Below are positions 38,601 through 46,101 of a stretch of 64,000 bases of DNA, piece by piece. The stretch covers positions 1 through 64,000 of the forward strand of contig CANCRO010000003.1 in assembly GCA_947380605.1 (NCBI GenBank). The letters are read 5' to 3'. Origin of the DNA: Chitinophagaceae bacterium. GTDB taxonomy: Bacteria; Bacteroidota; Bacteroidia; Chitinophagales; Chitinophagaceae. Every line of letters starts with the position of its first letter. The stretch's first letter is position 1. The translations under genes were made by a program, and so were the position numbers. The notes under the pieces are model-generated. The model did not search any database. It was not told where the DNA came from and was given only the letters and a program-made list of their open reading frames with translations.

Positions 38601-38796
38601 AGCAGGATTATATCGCAGAGAAGAAGGCGCTATTGTTATATTTGCTGATGCTACTGGAAGAGAATTTTCTATTGCTAAAAATGATATAGCAGAACGTATT
38701 CCCTCCAAGGTTACGCTCATGCCAGATAATTTTAGAAATAGTCTTTCCCAAACTGATTTCAATGCGATCATAAATTATTTGCTAAACCATAAATAA
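35635..38796 (+). CDS. Lipoprotein with dehydrogenase-like propeller, HEAT-like repeats and C-terminal cytochrome c
   Basis: A 1053-residue exported protein. LIIIGCSIH gives a lipobox. Residues about 75-420 form a beta-propeller of the putative membrane-bound dehydrogenase type (LPPGFEIQLYAAEP, GRMWVTQSFEYP, GYLYSTDCHTSPLYQL, LGPDGALYVADFYN). About 430-880 is helical and HEAT-like. A c-type haem site CSPCH is at 933-937, followed by the GPNLDGVSKWG context and a distal Met candidate. This is the architecture first noted in Planctomycetes/Verrucomicrobia (PVC-type haem proteins). It probably oxidises a sugar-like substrate in the periplasm. The FG-GAP gene follows after 9 nt. Confidence 0.85.
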   Translation: MNKHKIVSLPTFLGLGVLIIIGCSIHKLQQQNKIAAIAEIKVATSADDDSLYSGALFNDNIRSTSAHTPEEERLGFKLPPGFEIQLYAAEPIIGKPINIAFDAKGRMWVTQSFEYPFPALSPNRGKDRITILEDTDHDGKADHFTHFNDTLNIPIGILPLNDGAIAYSIPKISKFTDSNGDGKADTEKKLLGGFGSTDTHGMINNFVRGYDGWVYADHGFTNTSTTAGTDGHSITMVSGNTFRFKIDGSRVEQNTYGQVNPFGLAFDERGYLYSTDCHTSPLYQLIKNGDYPSFGKPTRMGFAPDMKRLQNEATALAGLAYYGDVQFPEEYHNSFFIGDVVACRVYRNSYSNKGSTPMGKKETDFVKSKDPWFRPVDVKLGPDGALYVADFYNSIIGHYEVPLDDPHRDRIRGRIWRITYKGQHNEVKDWTTASINELLSALDVKNIAVRMTVTDQLSDRIGMQAIKPLKALLNKKSTSPTSYVHALWVLHRLNALTNKIISSSASNADPLIRLHTIRILLEQQPNEENYQLILNAIKDKDPHVARAAIENLVKYPNIHSLEAVLSARTEIPDFDTHLNYTARLCTKDLLLNKDLMKQVLAKDWKQQDAANIADVLVAVPSAESALFLAHHISKYPIPGNPQITYEQIVQYIPANQIDGVIMNARKKIPDIATEFILFQGIQQGMARRGGKETQELKQWGIQIADNLLNKYPAGSTGKSQEVLAKQKFAFGIAANYKVQTLAPKVKLFLQQGLNIDQDTKVEALRTLLKIDPEQNAELAAKLFEDPTSSLDFKIKVANVLGDLTGASGGSINKVLTNVNRVLSEVQNAPPALQSAIATSLVSSSEGKDIVFSKVRQGQIFSRVLIEPKVSERMLLNISSKQKLQYDELTANVEPVNNERNKAISMMTGLYNTSSKNNSLPTLDEGYKIYIQNCSPCHKIGAEGGNIGPNLDGVSKWGPNALATKIIDPNRNISEAFRNYTVKLKDGNVLAGLYRREEGAIVIFADATGREFSIAKNDIAERIPSKVTLMPDNFRNSLSQTDFNAIINYLLNHK

Positions 38797-38805
38797 TAGT
38801 TTCTC

Positions 38806-39969
38806 ATGAATAAGCTATCCATCTATTGTACAATACTACTCACTATTGCAAATAGCTTTTGTTATAGTCAAATTCAATTTAAAAAACATACCCTTACCAA
38901 TGATTTTATCTCTGAAGGAGTAGCCGTTGGAGATGTCAACAAAGATGGTAAGATAGATGTGCTAGCTGGGCTATACTGGTTTGAGGCCCCTCATTGGAAT
39001 AGGCATGAAATTGCACCAGGTAAAACTTATAACCCAGCAAAAGAATACAGCACTTCTTTTTTGAACTATAGTATGGATGTTAATCAAGATGGATGGATGG
39101 ACCAGGTAATCATAGGTTACCCTGGCACACCAGCTATATGGTATGAAAATCCAAAAAATAAAGAAGGGTATTGGAAAATGCATACCATTTTAGATATAGG
39201 TGTAGGGAATGAGTCCGCTAGTTTTGTTGATATGAACGGCGATGGGCGAATAGATATACTAGGGGCAGACGTTGCTGCTAAACAAATAGTCTGGCTTAGT
39301 CCACCAATAAAAAAAGGGGATACTGCTTGGACTCGCTTTCCGATTGGTGCACCCAATAGTGCTGGCACAGATAGGTATTCACATGGAATTGGTTTAGGTG
39401 ATATTAATGGAGATGGCAGAAAAGATGTTATTATAAAAGAGGGTTGGTGGGAAGCGCCTGTAGATAGAAAACAACCCAACTGGAATTTTCATCTTGCTAA
39501 CTTTGGAGAAAGTTGTTCTCAAATGTATGCCTATGATGTGAATGGCGATGGGCTTACTGATGTGATCAGTTCATCAGCCCATCAATATGGCATTTGGTGG
39601 CATGAGCAGGTGATAGATGCTCAAAAAAACGTTACATGGAAATTACACGAAATCAGTAAGGCTTTTTCCCAAACCCATGGGTTGGCCTTGGCAGATATGA
39701 ATGGAGATGGCAATCCAGATTTAATCACTGGTAAGCGTTTTTGGGCACATAATGACACGAATACAGATCCTGGCGCACATGATCCAGCAGTAATTTATTG
39801 GTATGAATGTAAACCAGGGAAAGAACCTATTTGGATACCGCACCTTATTGATGATAATTCTGGCGCAGGCTTACATGTTGTTATTCAGGACATCAACAAA
39901 GACAAATCGCCTGATATTGTCATCTCAAACAAAAAAGGAGTGTTCATTTTTGAACAATTAAAAAAATAA
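38806..39969 (+). CDS. Secreted FG-GAP/VCBS repeat protein
   Basis: 387 residues with a signal peptide ending near FCYSQ. About seven calcium-binding blades with a DxNxDGxxD core are visible: DVNKDGKIDV, DVNQDGWMDQV, DMNGDGRIDI, DINGDGRKDV, DVNGDGLTDV, DMNGDGNPDL and DINKDKSPDI. That gives a seven-bladed propeller, integrin-like. No enzyme domain is visible. The 9-nt gap after the haem lipoprotein strongly suggests one operon and perhaps a joint periplasmic role. Confidence 0.85.
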   Translation: MNKLSIYCTILLTIANSFCYSQIQFKKHTLTNDFISEGVAVGDVNKDGKIDVLAGLYWFEAPHWNRHEIAPGKTYNPAKEYSTSFLNYSMDVNQDGWMDQVIIGYPGTPAIWYENPKNKEGYWKMHTILDIGVGNESASFVDMNGDGRIDILGADVAAKQIVWLSPPIKKGDTAWTRFPIGAPNSAGTDRYSHGIGLGDINGDGRKDVIIKEGWWEAPVDRKQPNWNFHLANFGESCSQMYAYDVNGDGLTDVISSSAHQYGIWWHEQVIDAQKNVTWKLHEISKAFSQTHGLALADMNGDGNPDLITGKRFWAHNDTNTDPGAHDPAVIYWYECKPGKEPIWIPHLIDDNSGAGLHVVIQDINKDKSPDIVISNKKGVFIFEQLKK

Positions 39970-40315
39970 TACGCTTCTTATAACCATAGAAAATAAATTT
40001 CAAGCTCCATCATTGCTGATTGGTGGCTTGAACGCATTTCGAGGGATATTCACTCGCTAGTTCATCGCTAATTTTCACAGATTTTCTATGGGCAATACGC
40101 TTTTTGCTAAAGAGCCGATTGGCCCCAGCCTTATTTTTTACCTTCTTACCCCTTAGAAAATGAAGATTTGGGTACTGTTTAAAGCCCTTTAACATTATTT
40201 TAACATTTTAATTTATAGGTGAGGGTTATATTTAACCCTTTAATCGAACAATCCAATCTATTGGTTGTTATTTAATTGTTAATTTACCCTTTTCACCAAA
40301 ACAAAAAACGTAATT
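39970..40315. other. Leader/intergenic region upstream of susC
   Basis: 346 bp without a convincing gene. It includes a Lys-rich 61-codon minus-strand ORF (40010-40195) that I do not accept as a gene, and a 7-bp inverted repeat listed separately. No recognisable TAnnTTTG lies close to the susC start, and no ECF sigma/anti-sigma or hybrid two-component gene is nearby to suggest the regulator. Confidence 0.5.
40222..40239 (+). promoter_or_regulatory. Inverted repeat AGGGTTA-TATT-TAACCCT upstream of susC
   Basis: A perfect 7-bp dyad with a 4-nt spacer, 77 nt before the susC ATG. It could be an operator or a leader hairpin; there is no T run, so it is unlikely to be a terminator. Confidence 0.4.
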
Positions 40316-43300
40316 ATGAGAAGATTACTCTCGATCTTTCTATGCATGGTTTTGGCATCTTTTTCCGTTTTAGCTCAAAATAGGACTATTACTGGAAAAA
40401 TAAGCGACGAAACCGGCAAATTGTTAGAAGGTGCTTCTATTCAGGCCAAAGGATCCAAAACTGCAGTGTCAAGCAAGTCAGATGGATCTTTTTCTATTCA
40501 GGTAGGCCAGAATACGAAAGCCATTATTGTATCCTATGTAGGATCTGAAAAAATGGAAATTGCTTTAACCGGCCAATCCGCTTATGCTGTTTCCCTTAAG
40601 AAAAAAGTAGATCCACTAGAAGAAGTAGTGGTAACTGGTTATCAAGTCCGCAAAAAAAGGGATGAATCAGGTGCTATTTCCTCTATCAAGGCTTCACAAA
40701 TTGAAAACCAGCCCAACGCATCCTTAGACAAAGCGCTTCAAGGTAAAGCTGCGGGTGTATTGGTACAAGCCAACAATGGTTTGCCTGGTGGTGCCATCAA
40801 CGTGCGTATCCGTGGTCAGGGCTCTTATCTAGCTGGTAATGACCCGCTTTACATTGTGGATGGTGTTCAAATCAACACCCGTTCTGATGGTAACTTTACT
40901 CAGAATAATCCATTGGCTTTCTTAAATCCAGACGATATTGAAACAATTGATATCTTAAAAGATGCGGCTTCTGCTTCCATCTATGGATCTAACGCTTCTA
41001 ATGGTGTGGTAATTATTACCACTAAAAAAGGTAAAGCAGGAAAAACCAAATTCATCGCCAACGCTTACATGGGTTCAGTGCAGATGATGAAAAAGCTGCA
41101 AATGGCTAACTCTAATGAATATTTTAGGATGAGGTCTGAAGCTTATGGTAACGCAAACAATTTACCATGGGATAATTTGGCAGTGTTGCAAACCGTGTTA
41201 AATGAATTGCGTGTACCAAATGCTGCTACACTTACCCAAGAACAGGCTTTGACTATCGGCCTTACCCACTTGTCTACTTATGACTGGCAAGACGCATCAT
41301 TCCGCAATGGTTCTATAAAGAATTATGAGGTGAGTTCAAGTGGTGGTAACGATAAAACAACTTTCCGTATTGCAGGTAATTACTCTGCACAGGAAGCCAA
41401 TATTACTAAGGCCGACTTTAAACGGGCTGGAACACGTTTTGATATTCAAAACAAAGCTACGGATCGTTTAACCTTAGGCGCAAGTGCAAACTTGAGCACA
41501 TTCAATCAGAATAACCCTTTTGCAACCAGTGGTTCTTATTTAGGAAGCCCTGCTTTCTCTGCAACTGGTATCATTCCTGTGAACCCAATTTTCAATCCTA
41601 ATGGAACTTATTATGGGGTTCCAGGACAAGTACCTGCTAACTTGATTGGAACTTTAAATCAGAACATTATTCAAGTTAACGACCTTAATAGTGGTTACCA
41701 ACGCACCAACCAATTAGTTGGTAATCTAAATTTGGATTACAAAATCAACAACTGGTTGTCATTCAAAACATTGGTGGGTATGGACTATCGCCTAACTCAA
41801 GGTAAAAACGTACGTGATGCTAGAACTCCTGATGGCTATAACTTTAAAGGTAACGTAAACGTTCAGAGCAACTGGAATACCAATATCAATACCTACCAAA
41901 CCTTGAATTTCAACAAGACATATGGTGGAAAACACAATCTAGATGGATTGGTTGGTTTTGAATATAGAAGAGAAAATAACGAAAGTATTACTGCTAATGG
42001 TCAGGGATTCCCAACCTATCAGTTTACCTCATTGAACAATGCTGCTACTCCTGCATCTGTTGGTGAGTTCTTTACTGGGTTCCGCAGAAACGGTTTTTTT
42101 GGTAAAATCAACTACGGTTTTGACAGGAAATATTTGATTTCTGTTACTTTCCGCCGTGACGGTTCTTCTAGATTTGGTGCTGACAACCAATACGGTATTT
42201 TTGGAGGAGTTTCTGGTGCTTGGAATATTGACCAAGAGAATTTTATGAAAAATTCTACCCTAATCAGTTCTCTAAAATTACGCGGTAGCTATGGTAGCAC
42301 CGGTGATGACCAAATTGGCAACTTCGACGCCCTTGGCTTATATGGTGGTGGCGGTATCTACAATGGCGGATCCGGTATCTCTTACTCTCAGTTGGCTAAC
42401 CCTAACTTGAGATGGGAAAGAAATATTACTACTAACTTAGGCCTTGACTTCGGCTTGTTTGGCAACCGTGTAACGGGTAGCTTAGAAGTATATAATAAAG
42501 AAACCAGAGACTTACTGATTTCTCAACCAGTTCAAAGTTCTACTGGATTTAGTTCTATCACCTCTAACGTAGGTAGATTAACCAACAAGGGTGTTGAATT
42601 AACATTAGGTGGAGATCTTATCAAAGCAAGAAAACCAGGTGCATTTAACTGGAATGTAGCCTTCACCTTTGCATACAACAAGAACGAAGTAAAAGAACTC
42701 TATGGCGGATTAGACATTCTACCTGGAGACAACTCTGTTCAAGTTGGTCAACCTTTGGGTGTATTGTTTACCCAGAAGTTTGCTGGTGTTAACCCTGCCA
42801 CTGGAAGACCTATGTGGTACGATAATTCAGGAAATTTAACTTACCAAGTCTTAGCAAAAGACCGTAAAGTTATTGGACCTCAAAATCTTCCATTGTACCA
42901 AGGTGGTTTGAGAAACGGACTTACTTATAAGAATTTCTCACTGGATTTCTTCTTCCAATATGAATATGGCAGGTATACTTCTGATGGACAGGCTAACTTC
43001 CTGATTGAGAATATTGCTCGTATCAATGTATTGAAGGAAGCATATGATAAAAGATGGACTACCCCAGGACAGATTACTTTCTTTCCTCGTTATCATGTTT
43101 CAGGTACAGAATCAAAAGGTTCAGGTGCTCAGAGTGGAACCAGAACTTTCTTCAAAGCTGATTATGTTCGTTTGAAAAACGTATCACTATACTACAACCT
43201 GTCTCCTTCTTTAGTGAAGAAAGCTGGTATGAGCAGTGTCCGTTTTTATGTTCAAGGTACCAACCTTTGGACTGCCAGCGATTGGTTCAGCTATGACATT

Positions 43301-43375
43301 GAATTCGTAGGTACAGCCACCGGTATTGTTCCACAAACAAAGAACTACACCGTGGGTGTTCAAGTTGGATTCTAA
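40316..43375 (+). CDS. SusC/RagA-family TonB-dependent outer-membrane transporter
   Basis: A 1019-residue outer-membrane importer. A signal peptide ends at SVLAQ. A carboxypeptidase-regulatory-like domain lies at about 22-95 (GKISDETGKLLEGASI). The TonB-box/plug region begins at EEVVVTGYQ and contains GKAAGVLVQ, RIRGQGS and PLYIVDGVQ. The C-terminal beta barrel ends with the aromatic VGVQVGF. It pairs with the SusD gene 25 nt downstream to import a large nutrient. No glycoside hydrolase, sulfatase or lyase is in the locus, so the substrate may be a peptide, a small oligosaccharide or another compound. Confidence 0.95.
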   Translation: MRRLLSIFLCMVLASFSVLAQNRTITGKISDETGKLLEGASIQAKGSKTAVSSKSDGSFSIQVGQNTKAIIVSYVGSEKMEIALTGQSAYAVSLKKKVDPLEEVVVTGYQVRKKRDESGAISSIKASQIENQPNASLDKALQGKAAGVLVQANNGLPGGAINVRIRGQGSYLAGNDPLYIVDGVQINTRSDGNFTQNNPLAFLNPDDIETIDILKDAASASIYGSNASNGVVIITTKKGKAGKTKFIANAYMGSVQMMKKLQMANSNEYFRMRSEAYGNANNLPWDNLAVLQTVLNELRVPNAATLTQEQALTIGLTHLSTYDWQDASFRNGSIKNYEVSSSGGNDKTTFRIAGNYSAQEANITKADFKRAGTRFDIQNKATDRLTLGASANLSTFNQNNPFATSGSYLGSPAFSATGIIPVNPIFNPNGTYYGVPGQVPANLIGTLNQNIIQVNDLNSGYQRTNQLVGNLNLDYKINNWLSFKTLVGMDYRLTQGKNVRDARTPDGYNFKGNVNVQSNWNTNINTYQTLNFNKTYGGKHNLDGLVGFEYRRENNESITANGQGFPTYQFTSLNNAATPASVGEFFTGFRRNGFFGKINYGFDRKYLISVTFRRDGSSRFGADNQYGIFGGVSGAWNIDQENFMKNSTLISSLKLRGSYGSTGDDQIGNFDALGLYGGGGIYNGGSGISYSQLANPNLRWERNITTNLGLDFGLFGNRVTGSLEVYNKETRDLLISQPVQSSTGFSSITSNVGRLTNKGVELTLGGDLIKARKPGAFNWNVAFTFAYNKNEVKELYGGLDILPGDNSVQVGQPLGVLFTQKFAGVNPATGRPMWYDNSGNLTYQVLAKDRKVIGPQNLPLYQGGLRNGLTYKNFSLDFFFQYEYGRYTSDGQANFLIENIARINVLKEAYDKRWTTPGQITFFPRYHVSGTESKGSGAQSGTRTFFKADYVRLKNVSLYYNLSPSLVKKAGMSSVRFYVQGTNLWTASDWFSYDIEFVGTATGIVPQTKNYTVGVQVGF

Positions 43376-43400
43376 TATTAACAACACAAACGAATAAAAT

Positions 43401-44957
43401 ATGAATACTAAAAAAATATTTAAAACAGGATTAGCGCTGGCTTCCTTGCTGTTTGTTTTTTCCAGTTGTAAAAAACAATTGGAGATTTTCCCAAGGCAAT
43501 CCATAGAAGCAACCACTGCGCTTTCTTCAAAAGATGCCATTGATGCATCTATCGCTTCCATTTATGCTACCTATAAATCTGCCCGTTTATATGGTAGAGA
43601 TTTAATAGCTATCCCAGAAGTGTTGGCTGATAATGGTTTTGCAACCAACAAATCAGGAAGATTATTGAATGAAGCAAATAATGTGCAAGGTGCGCATTTT
43701 ACCACTTCAATATGGTCTGGGGCTTATGCAGCCATTAACCAAATCAATAATACCCTTGCCGCAATCAATACGGGTGGTATCACTCCAACACCTGTACAAG
43801 CAGATTTAGACCGTTGGACGGGTCAACTGTTATTCTTAAGGGGGTTGTTCTATTTTAACCTCGTAGAAGTATATGGTTATATTCCTGGCGCAGTAGTAGC
43901 TGCCAATGACAAAGGTGGTGTTCCACTATCCGTTTCAGGTATTGCTACCTCTCCAGACGCTTTAGGTTGGAAGCCTTCTAGGGCTCCTTTGGCCGATGTA
44001 TATGCGCAAATTATAACTGACCTACTTGCTTCTGAATCTAAATTAGCCTACCCTGGATTAGGTGCAAACCTTGCAAACAAGGCGGCGGCCCAAGCTTTAT
44101 TGTCTCGTGTTTACTTGTATAACAAAGACTATACTGAATCTAAGAAATGGTCTGATGCAGTCATTACCTTGGCAAGTAGCAAATTGGCTACTACAACTAA
44201 TTATGTGGCTCAGTGGAGAGGCGATACTCATTCTGAAACTTTGTTCCAAATACGTTTTGCAACTCCAGCAGAAAATATTGGTGTAAACGAATCCTTACAA
44301 ACTTCCTTTACCACCTTAGTTACTCCTGGTAATCAAGCAAGTACTGGCGGATTTGGTGACGTTGTTCCAACCATCAGTATGTTGAATGACCTAGGTATTA
44401 CACTAACAGGTGGTAACACTACAACTGTGTTTGCGTTAACCCATACTGTAGCTACCAGATCTACCGATGTTCGTAACCAATTGTATGAACCAGGTACTGC
44501 CGGTAGAGGTAATATTAAAGTGGAGTGTACCAAGTACATGGGCAAAAATGGAGCCATCAATTTGGACAATGTTCCTGTGTTACGCATTTCTGAAGCGGTA
44601 TTAAACCGTGCTGAAGCACAAGCTACTGCTGGTTCTGCAGTATTGAACCTGGCGGGCGCTTTGGCAGATTTAAAAGTAATTAAAAGCAGAAGGTATACAG
44701 ATTATTCTGGCTCTGCTCAAGAAACTGCTGATAACGCCATGACACAAGCTCAATTGTTGGAAGAGATTTTGCGTCAACGCAGAATTGAATTTGCTTTTGA
44801 AGGACACCGTTTCTTTGACCTGAAACGCTTGGGTAGGGATTTAGTAAAAGGACCGCATTATAGTAACGTGGCCTTCACTGATATTCGTATTCTTCCTGCA
44901 CTTCCACAAAGTGATATCGACGGAAACCCGAATTTGAAACAAAATGCTGGATATTAA
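43401..44957 (+). CDS. SusD/RagB-family nutrient-binding outer-membrane lipoprotein
   Basis: A 518-residue SusD partner that forms the lid on the SusC barrel. The lipobox is FVFSSCKK. The N-terminal TPR-like helices include the typical WSGAYAAINQINNTLA and QLLFLRGLFYFNLVEVYG. The C-terminal hallmark is ILRQRRIEFAFEGHRFFDLKRLG. The length is normal. It is sandwiched between SusC and a small lipoprotein with short gaps (25 and 11 nt), so this is one transcript. Confidence 0.95.
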   Translation: MNTKKIFKTGLALASLLFVFSSCKKQLEIFPRQSIEATTALSSKDAIDASIASIYATYKSARLYGRDLIAIPEVLADNGFATNKSGRLLNEANNVQGAHFTTSIWSGAYAAINQINNTLAAINTGGITPTPVQADLDRWTGQLLFLRGLFYFNLVEVYGYIPGAVVAANDKGGVPLSVSGIATSPDALGWKPSRAPLADVYAQIITDLLASESKLAYPGLGANLANKAAAQALLSRVYLYNKDYTESKKWSDAVITLASSKLATTTNYVAQWRGDTHSETLFQIRFATPAENIGVNESLQTSFTTLVTPGNQASTGGFGDVVPTISMLNDLGITLTGGNTTTVFALTHTVATRSTDVRNQLYEPGTAGRGNIKVECTKYMGKNGAINLDNVPVLRISEAVLNRAEAQATAGSAVLNLAGALADLKVIKSRRYTDYSGSAQETADNAMTQAQLLEEILRQRRIEFAFEGHRFFDLKRLGRDLVKGPHYSNVAFTDIRILPALPQSDIDGNPNLKQNAGY

Positions 44958-44968
44958 AATATAGAAAC

Positions 44969-45481
44969 ATGAAAAAAATACTCACATCCTCCATATTGTT
45001 GTGCATCCTGTTCCTAACTGGTTGCGTTAAGAATGAACTTACCGTATTTACTAGTTCAGCTGTTGAATTTGATGCAGCTACATGGAATGCCAATGCAGCC
45101 GGTCTTACCTATCCAATGATGACCCGCGTACCAACATTTAATGCAGCAACACCAACTAGTCAGCCTACTATAACAAGGACTACTTCTTCTGTAACCTTGC
45201 GTGTAAATTTAGTAGGTGCTCAGAGCAACTCAGACATTAATTTTAGCTATATAGTTGTAACAGGTGAATCTACTGCCGAAGCTGGTACTCATTTTACACT
45301 TCCTTCTGGTGTTGGAACCATTCCTGCTAATAGCAGCTTTGGGCTAATCAGGATTGATATAGTGAATACAGGGGTGTCTTCATCCACTCCAAAAGATTTG
45401 GTTTTGCAGTTGACTGACAATTCAAGCATTAGAGCTAGTAAAAACTATGCGAAAATTGGTTTGAGGATTTCTCAACTATAA
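44969..45481 (+). CDS. Small surface lipoprotein of the Sus locus (DUF4843/Calx-beta-like)
   Basis: A 170-residue predicted lipoprotein with lipobox LFLTGC. The body is beta-rich, with a Calx-beta-like pattern: AEAGTHFTLPSGVGTIPANSSFGLIRIDI, then LVLQLTDNS. It resembles DUF4843-type proteins encoded after SusD and probably acts like SusE/SusF as an accessory surface binder. It is the last gene of the operon; the terminator follows 24 nt later. Confidence 0.75.
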   Translation: MKKILTSSILLCILFLTGCVKNELTVFTSSAVEFDAATWNANAAGLTYPMMTRVPTFNAATPTSQPTITRTTSSVTLRVNLVGAQSNSDINFSYIVVTGESTAEAGTHFTLPSGVGTIPANSSFGLIRIDIVNTGVSSSTPKDLVLQLTDNSSIRASKNYAKIGLRISQL

Positions 45482-45504
45482 GTTAGCACATACTATTCTA
45501 TTAT

Positions 45505-45538
45505 AGCCGCCCTTCTAATGAAGGGCGGCTTTTTTTTT
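45505..45538 (+). terminator. Strong Rho-independent terminator of the Sus operon
   Basis: An 11-bp perfect GC-rich stem, AGCCGCCCTTC / GAAGGGCGGCT, with a TAAT loop and a run of nine T residues, 24 nt after the lipoprotein stop. Confidence 0.95.
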
Positions 45539-45658
45539 AATATCGACCGATGGTTTACAAAAAATATATTCATGCGACTGAGCGTACGGTTTTTCTATTT
45601 TAATTGGTCGACTATCAAAAATTCGATTTAGGCTGTTTGAAGTAATAGTTGTTTGAAG

Positions 45659-45709
45659 GCCCTCGAATAAAAAGTGCTAGAAATAATAAATATCAGCCGT
45701 AAAAAATCA
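45659..45709 (+). repeat. Direct repeat copy 1 (GCCCTCGAATAAAAAGTGCT...)
   Basis: A 51-nt segment starting GCCCTCGAATAAAAAGTGCT and ending near ATCAGCCGTAAAAAATCA. It differs from copy 2 by two substitutions and a 1-nt indel. Copy spacing is 133 nt, start to start. Confidence 0.85.
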
Positions 45710-45791
45710 CGCACATTAAAGTAACGCTTTGTCCTAAACTTAGCCTTAATATAGTTTATCCCCAAAAAATTGTAAATGCAAGTTCTGCGAC

Positions 45792-45843
45792 GCCCTCGAA
45801 TAAAAAGTGCTAGAAATTGTAAATATCAGCCGTTAAAAAATCA
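45792..45843 (+). repeat. Direct repeat copy 2
   Basis: The second copy of the same repeat, 52 nt. Immediately after it comes AAGGCTGTTTGAG; the related AGGCTGTTTGA also stands before copy 1 (45630-45640), so the larger repeated unit may be rearranged. Confidence 0.85.
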
Positions 45844-45905
45844 AGGCTGTTTGAGCCGGCACACTCTTAAATGTAACTTACTCTACCGGCGAGTTCCTTG
45901 ATTTT
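45837..45905 (+). repeat. Nested inverted repeat (AAAATCAAGG / CCTTGATTTT with inner GCCGG / CCGGC)
   Basis: An outer perfect 10-bp dyad (45837-45846 with 45896-45905) encloses an inner 5-bp GC dyad (45855-45859 with 45886-45890). It overlaps the end of direct-repeat copy 2 and could fold as a 69-nt structure. Confidence 0.65.
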
Positions 45906-45925
45906 AGGATGATAGTTAATATTTC

Positions 45926-45941
45926 ATCCGCCGAGGCGGAT
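45926..45941 (+). repeat. Hairpin ATCCGCC-GA-GGCGGAT
   Basis: A perfect 7-bp dyad with a 2-nt spacer, GC-rich against AT-rich surroundings, followed by TGATTTTTTTTG. Such a stem plus T run could also terminate transcription. Confidence 0.65.
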
Positions 45942-45953
45942 TGATTTTTTTTG

Positions 45954-45983
45954 TTACTTTTTTGCATCAAGGCAAAAAAGTAA
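45954..45983 (+). repeat. Hairpin TTACTTTTTTGC-ATCAAG-GCAAAAAAGTAA
   Basis: A perfect 12-bp inverted repeat with a 6-nt loop. Sequences of the type GTTACTTTTTTGC...GCAAAAAAGTAA recur in intergenic regions of Bacteroidota as far as I recall, which would make this a dispersed repeat. Confidence 0.7.
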
Positions 45984-46101
45984 AAGCACTCTACTCCGAA
46001 GGAAATTTCAGAACTAAATACAGGATTTTATAAAAAAAATATTGTCTATTTGGATTAGAGAATTCCTTGCAAGAAGGAAGGACCCAGGACGCTAAAATTG
46101 A

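Larger units (their letters stand above)
45541..46101. other. 560-bp gene-free region rich in repeats and hairpins
   Basis: No plausible ORF. It contains two direct-repeat copies and three separate hairpins, all listed individually, in a cluster between the Sus terminator and the end of the convergent TIGR02757 gene. It looks like an accumulation of intergenic repeat elements or the remains of a mobile element. Confidence 0.6.

Noticed and set aside
40010-40195. 61-codon Lys-rich minus-strand ORF between the FG-GAP gene and susC
   Set aside because: No signal, domain or operon partner, an odd composition, and it lies in the susC leader. It is more likely non-coding, though conservation in relatives would reopen it.
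45541-46101. A complete insertion sequence at the repeat cluster
   Set aside because: No transposase reading frame or remnant could be read, and no pair of terminal inverted repeats with target duplications was found; kept only as a repeat-rich region.
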